From: BMS3ABIN03 sp964418885
GTDB taxonomy: Bacteria; Bacteroidota; Ignavibacteria; Ignavibacteriales; Ignavibacteriaceae
Assembly (NCBI GenBank): GCA_964418885.1
Contig: CAYQNW010000034.1
Span: 1-37,636, forward strand
DNA: 37,636 bases
Reading direction: 5' to 3'
The notes below the pieces were generated by a model that was not told the DNA's origin, searched no databases, and saw nothing but the letters and a program-made list of their open reading frames with translations. Numbering within the stretch: position 1 is the stretch's first letter; each line of letters starts with the position of its first letter. Positions 26,330-34,676 of the stretch are shown here, piece by piece. Position numbers and translations under genes: made by a program.

Positions 26330-27535
26330 TTAATTTGCAGCTAAACCAACACTTCCAACCGGAAGACCTGAAACAGTTTGAATGGGTTTCAATCCTCCAT
26401 GTCCATTATCAATTCTGAAAACACTTATTGTCTGGTTACCACCATTTAAGCAATAAAGGTATTTAGAGTTATTGCTTATTACCATATCAATTGGTTTTGA
26501 TCCTTCACCTGTAGAACCCGTGTTTCCTCCATCATTAAACAACTCAAGACTTCCATCGTGTTTAATCCTGTAACCGGAAATGTTACCTGTTCCTGTATTC
26601 GAAGTGTAAGTAAATTTTCCATTCTTCGTTACAACAACCCAGCAAGGTGCAGTTTGCGTATTTGCAACAGGTCCGGAAATCAAACTGATTCCGCCGGGAC
26701 TTACATTATAAGATGACATCGCACCAAGTAAATCTCCACCTCCATAGGCATCAGATACAATAAGGCGACCTCTTCTATCGAATTCAAAACCAAAAGGAGT
26801 GTCTCCTGCCGAAGGTTGATTATTGGGTGCAGACGCTACCCCATCGTGTCCTACTTCATAAGTTGTAATAGAATTTGTCGCTTTCTCCGTTACAACCAGA
26901 ACAGTTCCCCTTGGATTAAATTCAATTTGTGCAGGCCCTGACGCACTTGTGCTTAATGGCTGTATTGAACCTGAAATAGGGGAAAGCTTACCGTGACGAG
27001 AAATATTGAATCCCGCGATATTACCTGCATCGCCTGCATTTAAAACATACAAAAGGTTACGATGTACAGTTACACTTATAGGAGTTATTCCACCGGATGA
27101 GACCTTATCAACCAGCTTTAAACCTTGGCGACCAGTTGACAAAACCGAAATTTCATTGCTTCCGGCATTTACTGTGAAAATAAAATTACCTCTAACAATT
27201 ATAGCACCTTGTGAACCAAGACCTCCACCTGTGCCCAATCCACCTGTGGAATATGATCCGGCTGAATATAACTTCCCATGCCTGCTTCTATATACTATAA
27301 CCTCATTGCCTGATATGGAATTTGATAAAGTATATACAGCATTAGAATTTCCCCGATAGTGACTGTCGAAATCGTAATAGCCATCATCGCTGCCACCATA
27401 TTTCGAGAGAGATTGATCCGAACTATTGCTGTTATCGATTGGATCTGTTGGTGCGTTGGAATCTTCCTGGCATCCTGCAAACAACAGAATTACAAACAGT
27501 AAAAGCAGGGAAAGAATATGCATCTTTTTCAACAT
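26330..27535 (-). CDS. Lipoprotein with lactonase-type beta-propeller
   Basis: 401 residues. The N-terminus is a lipoprotein signal with lipobox LFAGC, making Cys22 the lipidated residue, then an Asn/Asp/Ser-rich linker. The rest (about 50-400) consists of repeated propeller blades of the 6-phosphogluconolactonase/YVTN type, for example NEISVLSTGRQGLKLVDKV, GNIAGFNISRHGKLSPI and GNISGYRIKHDGSLELF. I infer a cell-surface or periplasmic binding or scaffold protein; catalytic activity is not shown, since propellers of this type are often non-enzymatic. AGGAG lies 6 nt before the ATG at 27535. It lies downstream of the T9SS propeller gene on the same strand but is separated from it by a terminator, so it is probably transcribed alone. 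Confidence 0.8.
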   Translation of the reverse strand: MLKKMHILSLLLLFVILLFAGCQEDSNAPTDPIDNSNSSDQSLSKYGGSDDGYYDFDSHYRGNSNAVYTLSNSISGNEVIVYRSRHGKLYSAGSYSTGGLGTGGGLGSQGAIIVRGNFIFTVNAGSNEISVLSTGRQGLKLVDKVSSGGITPISVTVHRNLLYVLNAGDAGNIAGFNISRHGKLSPISGSIQPLSTSASGPAQIEFNPRGTVLVVTEKATNSITTYEVGHDGVASAPNNQPSAGDTPFGFEFDRRGRLIVSDAYGGGDLLGAMSSYNVSPGGISLISGPVANTQTAPCWVVVTKNGKFTYTSNTGTGNISGYRIKHDGSLELFNDGGNTGSTGEGSKPIDMVISNNSKYLYCLNGGNQTISVFRIDNGHGGLKPIQTVSGLPVGSVGLAAN

Positions 27536-27610
27536 ATTGCACTCCTTTTTAGTTTATAAAATAATTACCGGGATTAAGCTAAAGGGAGAGTGTCACGGGA
27601 AGATCACAAC

Positions 27611-27640
27611 AAAGTATTTTTTCGATTATGTTTTTGTAAC
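27611..27640 (-). promoter_or_regulatory. Possible promoter of the propeller lipoprotein
   Basis: On the - strand, GTTACA (27640-27635) and TACTTT (27616-27611) are separated by 18 bp, about 75 bp upstream of the lipoprotein start. The TACTTT -10 is identical to the arg promoter's. The -35 match is moderate. Confidence 0.35.
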
Positions 27641-27670
27641 GATAGACTTTTAAAAATATTATTATAAAAA

Positions 27671-27723
27671 CCCCTGCCAACAAGGTATTGGAGGATCACC
27701 TTGTAGAGGTGTGATGACAGGGG
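27671..27723 (-). terminator. Branched terminator after the T9SS propeller gene
   Basis: On the - strand the transcript runs from the stop codon into CCCCTG (27723-27718), then an inner perfect stem ACAAGGT/ACCTTGT (27704-27698 with 27686-27680), and closes with CAGGGG (27676-27671) followed by TTTTTATAAT. This is a convincing intrinsic terminator. The outer 6-bp GC stem encloses a second hairpin rather than a simple loop. An alternative ATCACC/GGTGTGAT pairing also exists inside. Confidence 0.8.
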
Positions 27724-27734
27724 CTTAGAATAGA

Positions 27735-29933
27735 CTACTTCAATAACAACATTTTTTTCGTTTCAATAAAGTTATTCGATTGGAGTTTGTAGAAATAAAC
27801 ACCACTCGGTAGATTCGCAGCATTCCAGATTAATTCATAAGTACCAACAGGTTTTACTTCATTTACAAGAGTTGCTGTAAGTTCACCAAGCAAATTGTAA
27901 ACCTGAAGAGAAACCAACCCGGTAGCTGGAACCTGGTATCTTATTTTCGTTGTTGGATTGAAAGGATTAGGATAATTCTGGGAAAGAGAATATTCAGTTG
28001 GTATAACTTTGATTTTATTATCTTCAACACCTACGCCGCAAAAAACTGGATCTGATTGAGCATAACCTATCTTGCCTACGTATGCTGCATTACCGCCGCC
28101 ATACCACATTTTTAATAATGTATCCTCTTCCACTATTTCAACTATTATTGCAACACCGGCTGCAACATACTGTTCATCCCATTGGCCCGCACTGCCAACA
28201 TCCATCACAGGTTCTTTAGTGCTTATCTTTTGCCAGCTGCTGCCATCAATAGATACCGCATAGCCAATTTCCCATTCATCGTGCCTTACTCTTGAACCGC
28301 CGTACCACATATGGAAGGAAAAGCCGTCATAGTAAACATCCGGATTCCAAAGTTCAGTATCATCCCAGGCCCCTGCTGTACCGACAGTTAATACCGGATT
28401 CGCAGGATCCTTTTCCCATGATATACCATCCGCCGAGGTGGCATGACCAATCTGGTTAACAGAACCGCCTCTGCCGGTATACCACATATGGTATATCCCT
28501 TCTATAAATAATACTTTCATCCAGCCAACATACACCTCATCCCATTCTCCACTACCACCGGGTCCCAGGACCGGATTATTTTCATATTTTGTCCAGTTAA
28601 TATAATCCGGTGATGTAGCATAACCAACCTGGAATGAAAAATTACCGTCTCCGTTATAACCGGAGTACCACATATGCCAGGTGCTGTCTTTATACAGTAT
28701 GCTGGTACCCTGGACACTATAATCATCCCAGGCGCCTGCGCTGCCGGTCTGCAAGACCGGATTTGGATGTCGGTTCCAGCTAATTCCATCATCGGAAACA
28801 GCATACCCTACCCTGGATCCGTCGCCTCCGCCATAACCGGAGTACCACATATGGTATTGATTATCATGAAAAACAACAGAAGGATGCTGTACTTCATCAC
28901 TGTCGAATTCACCTAGTTCTCCCTCAAATACCGGGTTACACGGATACTTATACCATGTATTCTCAAAAGAAGGAATTTCCAATGGTGCCGTAGCATAACC
29001 GATATCACCAGTATAACCAGCACTTGCTGCCCCAGTATACCACATATCAAATCCTGTAGAATCGGAATTGAAACAGGCTATATGATACCCTACATATTCG
29101 CTATCCCAATTACCGACTCCTGGTCCAAGTACAGGATTATTCATTTCATCTTTATACCAATTTCTTCCATCTTCCGAGTAAGCATATCCAATTCTCCAAC
29201 TGAAATCCGGACCGCCACCGTACCACATATGGAACTTAGTTCCATCAAATAATACAGACGGCTGAGTGGAACTGGCATTGTCCCAGCTTCCAGGATCTCC
29301 AACTTTTAATACAGGATTTAGCGTATCTTTCTCCCAGTCAATACCATTAAGTGAAGTAGCATGACCGATTTGTTCATGGCTTCCATCGAATCCGGTGTAC
29401 CACATGTGGAAAACACCATCAATAAATAATACATCAGGCGAGTTCACACTTTGATCGTCCCAGCTTCCGGAAGTTCCCAATGTTAATACAGGATTACCTG
29501 AATACTTGGTCCAGTTTATAGAATCCGGTGAAGTTGCATAACCAATTTGCCCAAAACTCCCATTAACTCCGGTATACCACATATGGTAAGTAGTACCATC
29601 AAAATAAACCGAAGGATGAAGAGTATTTACGTCATCCCAAGTTCCATTCGGTCCGTGTTCAAGAACCGGAGTGGGATGTTTTTCCCAGTTTATTTTGTCT
29701 GTTGATGTGGAATACCCAATATTTGCGTTATTACCATCACTACCATTATACCACATTTGATACGTAGTACCATTGTAAATTATGGTAGGACTTCCGACAG
29801 CTACATCGTCCCAGTCACCGCTTACACCTTTGGGTAATACCGGATTATCAGGATGTTTGGTCCAATTAACCTGACCATTTACCTGAATAGCAAAAACAAC
29901 TGTTACGAAAAGGTAAGCAAGAATTTTTTTCAT
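27735..29933 (-). CDS. Secreted ten-repeat propeller protein with T9SS sorting domain
   Basis: 732 residues. Residues 1-20 are a signal peptide ending near VNGQ. Residues 22-630 hold ten repeats of about 60 residues, each with a core like HMWYTG, then QIGYATS, a NW-K motif and NPVL--G--G-WDD, as in the five-bladed propellers of GH43/GH32/GH130-like proteins. Residues 649-732 are a type IX secretion sorting domain, starting SLSQNYPNPFNPTTKI and ending in a Lys/Leu tail. I infer an exported, surface-attached or released glycan-binding or glycan-active protein. The substrate cannot be read and catalytic acids were not assigned. AAAGGG precedes the ATG. Upstream lies a 21-bp-period direct repeat suggesting control by the neighbouring HTCS. 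Confidence 0.85.
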   Translation of the reverse strand: MKKILAYLFVTVVFAIQVNGQVNWTKHPDNPVLPKGVSGDWDDVAVGSPTIIYNGTTYQMWYNGSDGNNANIGYSTSTDKINWEKHPTPVLEHGPNGTWDDVNTLHPSVYFDGTTYHMWYTGVNGSFGQIGYATSPDSINWTKYSGNPVLTLGTSGSWDDQSVNSPDVLFIDGVFHMWYTGFDGSHEQIGHATSLNGIDWEKDTLNPVLKVGDPGSWDNASSTQPSVLFDGTKFHMWYGGGPDFSWRIGYAYSEDGRNWYKDEMNNPVLGPGVGNWDSEYVGYHIACFNSDSTGFDMWYTGAASAGYTGDIGYATAPLEIPSFENTWYKYPCNPVFEGELGEFDSDEVQHPSVVFHDNQYHMWYSGYGGGDGSRVGYAVSDDGISWNRHPNPVLQTGSAGAWDDYSVQGTSILYKDSTWHMWYSGYNGDGNFSFQVGYATSPDYINWTKYENNPVLGPGGSGEWDEVYVGWMKVLFIEGIYHMWYTGRGGSVNQIGHATSADGISWEKDPANPVLTVGTAGAWDDTELWNPDVYYDGFSFHMWYGGSRVRHDEWEIGYAVSIDGSSWQKISTKEPVMDVGSAGQWDEQYVAAGVAIIVEIVEEDTLLKMWYGGGNAAYVGKIGYAQSDPVFCGVGVEDNKIKVIPTEYSLSQNYPNPFNPTTKIRYQVPATGLVSLQVYNLLGELTATLVNEVKPVGTYELIWNAANLPSGVYFYKLQSNNFIETKKMLLLK
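28044..29870 (-). repeat. Ten tandem coding repeats (about 180-200 bp each)
   Basis: Internal repeats of the propeller gene. On the + strand they are marked by recurring strings such as TACCACATATGG and by CCCA(A/G) plus ATCATCCCA near each WDD codon pair. The protein motif MWY occurs ten times at roughly even spacing. Divergence between copies is moderate, so the DNA repeats are old rather than a recent amplification. Confidence 0.75.
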
Positions 29934-30035
29934 AATTCTGCCCTTTCTAATTTGTTAATAAATAGAGGTTTCCTTAATTGATGATCCTCCAGTGATTACA
30001 AATTGAAATTACAGACTGATGAAAATCCCGGCTAA

Positions 30036-30072
30036 CAATAGTGTACATAATTCTGACACTATTGTACATAAT
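30036..30072 (-). promoter_or_regulatory. Direct repeat operator, candidate HTCS binding site
   Basis: Two 16-bp copies, CAATAGTGTACATAAT (30036-30051) and CACTATTGTACATAAT (30057-30072), match at 14 of 16 positions with an offset of exactly 21 bp, two helical turns. They lie about 100 bp upstream of the T9SS propeller gene start. AraC-family response domains, including those of HTCS proteins, typically bind such direct repeats on one DNA face, and an HTCS gene ends 60 bp away. A 7-bp inverted pairing AATAGTG/CACTATT also exists but is a by-product of the two mismatches. Confidence 0.6.
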
Positions 30073-30092
30073 GAACTAAAAAAGGTTAAATG

Positions 30093-30108
30093 TATAGCTG
30101 GTGCTATA
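30093..30108 (-). terminator. Possible terminator after the HTCS gene
   Basis: TATAGC, a 4-base loop and GCTATA form a perfect short hairpin 24 nt after the HTCS stop on the - strand. A T6 run follows only after about 10 further bases, so it is a weak candidate. Confidence 0.35.
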
Positions 30109-30131
30109 TAATAATGGATAGAATAGAACTA

Positions 30132-33100
30132 CTAATTTTTGAGATTTTTAACACTATTAGGAGTATAATGAGAGGGAGACTGACCGAATTGTTCACGAAA
30201 TGCTTTTGCGAAATAAGAGAGGTTCTGGAATCCTACATCATAAGCTACCTGAGTTACATTTCCATAGCCTTGCTGAAGTAATTGAGCTGCTCTTTTAAGT
30301 CTTAATGTACGAATGAATTCACCAGTGGGTAAACCGGTCAAAGCTTTTAGTTTTGTATTAAGCAGTGTACGACTCATACCAACTTCTTTAGCCATCATCG
30401 CAGTATCAAAATCCGGATCACTGATATTTTTCTCGACAACATCAATTGCTCTTTGTACAATCTGCTGGTCTATAGATGTTACTGTAATATCCCGTGGACT
30501 AACAGTGAATTCCTTTCGGAATTTTTCCTGTAGTTTTCTACGCTGCTTTATAAGATTTTTTATCCTGACCTGTAGTTCGCGATTGTCAAATGGTTTAGTT
30601 AGATAATCATCCGCACCTATTTCAAGTCCCTCTATCTTGCTTTCTCCTGAAGCTTTGGCTGTCAGTAATATTACAGGAATGTGACTGGTACGTTCGTCTT
30701 TTTTAATTTCTGCACAGAATTGAAATCCATCCATCTTTGGCATCATTACATCACTGACTATCATATCGGGGGAATGTTCTAATGATTGTAGAATTCCCTC
30801 TTCCCCATTTTTTGCTTCTATTATTGTATAATTTGCTTCAAGACTTTCACGCATATAACTTCGCATATCTGCATTGTCCTCTACAATCAGAAGTGTTGAA
30901 GAATCTTTAACTACCTGATGTGTTACAGTCTCTGTTTTGGATTCCTGAGTAAATGTTGTTTCAATAAGTTCAGTATCTATATCAGAGGTTATTTCAATAG
31001 GTGTTTCTATAATTTCCTCAGGCTGCAAATGATTTTTCCCTAAATGTAAATAAACTATGAATGTTGTTACTTTTCCGGGTTCACTCTCAACTGTAATTTT
31101 TCCGTGGTGTAATTCTACAAGCTCTTTTGTAAGGCTAAGACCAATTCCGGTTCCCTCATATTTTCGCACTGAGGAATCATCAACCTGATAAAACCGATCA
31201 AATATTTTATCAAGCTGATTGGGTGAAATACCCTCTCCACTGTTTGAAATTTTTATTTCTGCAGAGTCATTGTCATCTTGAACTTTATCCAGAGAACAAT
31301 TAATGTTAACTGAGACAAAACCCCCTTCAGGTGTAAATTTAAAAGCATTTGAGAGAAGATTAATAAGTATCTTCTCAAATTTGTCTCTGTCAATATAGGC
31401 TGTGATTTCATTTTCAGATGACTTGAATTGCAGTTCAATATTTTTTTGCTTTGCAAGTGATTCAAAAGATTGAGTAAGACCATTTACTAATGGAACAATA
31501 TCCTCAGAACTTGTCCTAAGGATCATTTCACCTGAATCCAGCTTTGAAAGATCCAATAGCTGGTTTATTAATTGCATTAGTCGATTAGTATTCCGCAGAA
31601 TTATCTTGTATTGCTTTTTTATATTTCCCGTAAAATCCCCTGAAAGCATCTGCTGAATTGGTCCTTTAATTAGAGTAAGCGGTGTACGGAATTCGTGAGA
31701 TATGTTTGCAAAAAAGCGGGATTTCATTCTATCAATTTCCTGGTACTTTTCCGTTTCAACACGTTCTAATTCCAAACCGTGTTTTAAATTCTGGCGATTC
31801 AATTCATAACGCCTAATGAAATATAACAGGCTTAAGAAAACAAAAACATAAATCGTGTAAGCCCACCAGGTTTGCCACCAGGGTGGAAGGATTATTATTT
31901 TAAGGGACGTACCGGCTTCGTTCCAAACACCATCGCTATTCGTACCTTTAACATTAAATACATATTCCCCAGGATCGAGATTGGTATAATATGCAGTACG
32001 TTCCAACCCCGGCACTCGCCAGTTTTCTTCAAAATTTTCCAAATAAAATGAATACTTAATTCTTTCCGGGTGTTTGTAATCCAGAGAAGCAAAAGTAATT
32101 GTTATATCATTCTCATCGTGAGCCAGTTCAATTACATCGCTTACGGAAATATTTCTTTTAATCGGAGAATTTCCGCCAATGCCAACAGATTCATTTTGGA
32201 TTTTAAGATCTGTTAGAACAATCGAAGGAATATATTTACTGTTTGTTATACTTTCCGGATAAAATGTGACCACTCCGTGTAAACTGCCCAAAAGTATCTC
32301 CCCGCTTTTAGCTTTAGAGTGAGCCGTGTATATAAATTCATTAGTAAAAAATCCATCCTCTTTGAAGTAATGATTGAAAGTTCCGTCCTGTTTGTTATAT
32401 CTTGTTAAACCATGTGGTGAGCTTATCCATAAGTTACCTGCGTCATCCATTTCCAGCCCCATAACAGAATTACTGATTAAGCCATTGTTCGTATTTAGTA
32501 AAGTTTTTGTATCTGTTTTTGTATTATACCTTATTACCCCTGAACCACCTGTTCCGCACCAGAGAATTCCATCATCGTAGCATAATGAGATGATATTAAA
32601 TTTATCAACCTGCTTAACGAACGAAAGTTTTTTGGTGCTCAAATCAAACTTTGATAGACTCCCTTCTCCTCCTTCCACGACACTTCCAATCCAAAGAAAT
32701 CCCTGTTCATCTGAAATGAGATCACGCAAAGATATTTTTCTATCATTTGAAGTAAAGTATTCTGTAGTTAAAGTTTCAGGATCAAACTGTACTAAGTAAC
32801 CATTTAACGAAACAAGCCATAATATACTATTCTCGTCTTCATAAATTTTAGCTAATCGCGATAATCCATGATATTGTGAAGGAGATTGTTGAATGTGCTT
32901 GAACTTGCCTGTCTTAGGATTAAAGGAGCATAGTCCAACCTTTGTCCCGATCCAGAAATTCCCTTTGCTATCCTGAAAAATATCCAGGATATAATTTTCC
33001 GCTTTACTATCGAAGTTACCACCTTCTATTTTGTAAACAGAAATTTTTCCAGTTTGCCTGTTATAACGGTATAGTCCATCCAGATCACCGCCAAACCATA

Positions 33101-34640
33101 TTTCTTCGTTTTGATCTTCATAAACTGCAAGTATTATTTTCCCATCGAGAACATCTCTTCCATTTTTCTCGACCGAAAAGGCTGAAAACTTCTTAGGTCT
33201 CGGATCAAGTTTGTAAATTCCCTGGTACCAGTTACCAAGCCATACTAACCCTGATTGGTCGGTTGTAACAGAACTTATCCAGGCATTCATATCTTTTGAA
33301 TAGTGCGTAAATTCTTTTTTTAATTTGCTAAAACAACCAACCCCTTTAACGTCGTTTGATATTGTCCAGATATTTCCATGTTTATCATCTGTCATCGTGA
33401 ATATATGATTTATTTTATTCTGCCAATTTGAAGAATCGATATAATAATTTTCAAAAGAATTATCATCGGCAACATATCTGCTTATTCCACGACTATTACC
33501 AAACCACAACTCTCCATTCTTATCACAAATTATTTCATTAGTGCTATTTGAACCGATACTCCCTTCTATTTCGGAATTGTAAAAGAATTCTTTGTAGTCA
33601 TCCATTTCCAATCCAAAATGAAATACACCAGTATAATTAAATGCTAACCACAACTTATCTTCCTGATCAAAAGCCATAGAATTAATTTCAAAATCCCCAC
33701 CCCAATTCAGAGGCAACCTGCCTCCAAATATCTGCACCATATCGCCTTCCGACAATGAATTTTTAAGCTTACCTGCGTCAAATCTAAATTTCACATAAGT
33801 AGGCTTTGCGTCGGATCTTTGTATGGCTTTTACAATTTTCTGATCAAACTTGATATTAGTATTGAATGATGCAACAGGTAATAAAAGTGTATCACCGCTA
33901 AGAGTTAGAGTTCTGTTTCCATGTGCCCACTTAGTTTCATTCCCTGGATTGGGATTGGGTTCTATTTCTAATGTTCCATCTTTTCGTTTTATTGCAAACT
34001 TATATTGCAGTGCTAAACCTTGATGACCTGCAGGAAATTTAATCCAGGCTTCATAAATTCCCTTTTCATTATTTTCTTTCAAAACTGTTGGACTCTTCAA
34101 ATCCTGAAACCATTTATTTACTTTACTTTGCGGTATAAAAGTTTTGTTTTCGGGATCAACTTTATATAATCCTTTATTCTGAATCCATACCCACAAAGTA
34201 CTGTCCGAATCTTCAGCCATTGCAGAAACCTTGTATGTAATCGTATCGTTTTCATTTACAAAATAATATTTAACAAAGTCATCGAGCTCTCTTCTGTATC
34301 GAATTAAATTATCTTTCATGTAAACCCACAAGTTGCCATTCTTATCTTCATAAAGTCCGAGCGCTTTTCGTGATGCAACATCAGTTGTATTGGGAGTATA
34401 AAGAGTAAATGTATAACCATCATATTTTTGTAAACCAATGTCGCTTGCCAGCCAGAGAAAACCGAGATGATCCTGTAACACATCAAAGATGTAATTGTTA
34501 TACAATCCGTTCGATACTGTTATATTTTCAACAGTGTATCGGTTCTGTGCTTCAATAATAGAAAGATTAGACTGTGCAAAGTCCTTTTGAACAAAGAGGA
34601 ATAGGATTAAGGAAAAAAATATTTTAATAAAATTTTTCAA
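30132..34640 (-). CDS. Hybrid two-component system sensor/regulator with AraC output
   Basis: 1502 residues, all five HTCS modules in one chain. Order: signal peptide (1-23); two-component propeller repeats (about 30-165 and 320-800, e.g. DHLGFLWLASDIGLQKYDG); Y_Y_Y domain (about 805-915); one transmembrane segment (925-943); HisKA with SHEFRTPLTL, phospho-His982; HATPase with NLLSNAFKFTPEGG and GTGIGLSLT; receiver with LIVEDNADM, phospho-Asp1297 and Lys1329; AraC helix-turn-helix (about 1395-1495) with ending FQNLSYFAKAFREQFGQSP. Residues about 168-318 interrupt the propeller with material resembling a carbohydrate-binding fold. It senses a periplasmic ligand and binds DNA from the membrane. 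The only available start is TTG with no ribosome site, 37 nt after the TonB receptor gene, suggesting cotranscription. Confidence 0.92.
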   Translation of the reverse strand: MKNFIKIFFSLILFLFVQKDFAQSNLSIIEAQNRYTVENITVSNGLYNNYIFDVLQDHLGFLWLASDIGLQKYDGYTFTLYTPNTTDVASRKALGLYEDKNGNLWVYMKDNLIRYRRELDDFVKYYFVNENDTITYKVSAMAEDSDSTLWVWIQNKGLYKVDPENKTFIPQSKVNKWFQDLKSPTVLKENNEKGIYEAWIKFPAGHQGLALQYKFAIKRKDGTLEIEPNPNPGNETKWAHGNRTLTLSGDTLLLPVASFNTNIKFDQKIVKAIQRSDAKPTYVKFRFDAGKLKNSLSEGDMVQIFGGRLPLNWGGDFEINSMAFDQEDKLWLAFNYTGVFHFGLEMDDYKEFFYNSEIEGSIGSNSTNEIICDKNGELWFGNSRGISRYVADDNSFENYYIDSSNWQNKINHIFTMTDDKHGNIWTISNDVKGVGCFSKLKKEFTHYSKDMNAWISSVTTDQSGLVWLGNWYQGIYKLDPRPKKFSAFSVEKNGRDVLDGKIILAVYEDQNEEIWFGGDLDGLYRYNRQTGKISVYKIEGGNFDSKAENYILDIFQDSKGNFWIGTKVGLCSFNPKTGKFKHIQQSPSQYHGLSRLAKIYEDENSILWLVSLNGYLVQFDPETLTTEYFTSNDRKISLRDLISDEQGFLWIGSVVEGGEGSLSKFDLSTKKLSFVKQVDKFNIISLCYDDGILWCGTGGSGVIRYNTKTDTKTLLNTNNGLISNSVMGLEMDDAGNLWISSPHGLTRYNKQDGTFNHYFKEDGFFTNEFIYTAHSKAKSGEILLGSLHGVVTFYPESITNSKYIPSIVLTDLKIQNESVGIGGNSPIKRNISVSDVIELAHDENDITITFASLDYKHPERIKYSFYLENFEENWRVPGLERTAYYTNLDPGEYVFNVKGTNSDGVWNEAGTSLKIIILPPWWQTWWAYTIYVFVFLSLLYFIRRYELNRQNLKHGLELERVETEKYQEIDRMKSRFFANISHEFRTPLTLIKGPIQQMLSGDFTGNIKKQYKIILRNTNRLMQLINQLLDLSKLDSGEMILRTSSEDIVPLVNGLTQSFESLAKQKNIELQFKSSENEITAYIDRDKFEKILINLLSNAFKFTPEGGFVSVNINCSLDKVQDDNDSAEIKISNSGEGISPNQLDKIFDRFYQVDDSSVRKYEGTGIGLSLTKELVELHHGKITVESEPGKVTTFIVYLHLGKNHLQPEEIIETPIEITSDIDTELIETTFTQESKTETVTHQVVKDSSTLLIVEDNADMRSYMRESLEANYTIIEAKNGEEGILQSLEHSPDMIVSDVMMPKMDGFQFCAEIKKDERTSHIPVILLTAKASGESKIEGLEIGADDYLTKPFDNRELQVRIKNLIKQRRKLQEKFRKEFTVSPRDITVTSIDQQIVQRAIDVVEKNISDPDFDTAMMAKEVGMSRTLLNTKLKALTGLPTGEFIRTLRLKRAAQLLQQGYGNVTQVAYDVGFQNLSYFAKAFREQFGQSPSHYTPNSVKNLKN

Positions 34641-34676
34641 TTAAGTATTATTTTAAAAAAAATTCTAATCAAGAAA

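Noticed and set aside
26330..27535. 6-phosphogluconolactonase (pgl) enzyme
   Set aside because: It is a lipoprotein outside the cytoplasm with only the generic propeller repeat pattern, so naming it as the metabolic enzyme would be unsupported.
28044..29870. CRISPR-like or satellite DNA repeats
   Set aside because: The repeats are in-frame coding repeats of a propeller protein with codon-level divergence.
27735..29933. Assignment as a specific glycoside hydrolase (GH43 or GH130)
   Set aside because: The repeats share the propeller look, but ten blades are more than one catalytic propeller and no catalytic acid set could be placed with confidence.
30039..30063. AATAGTG/CACTATT hairpin as terminator of the HTCS gene
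   Set aside because: No U-tract on either strand, and the 16-bp direct repeat accounts for the bases better.
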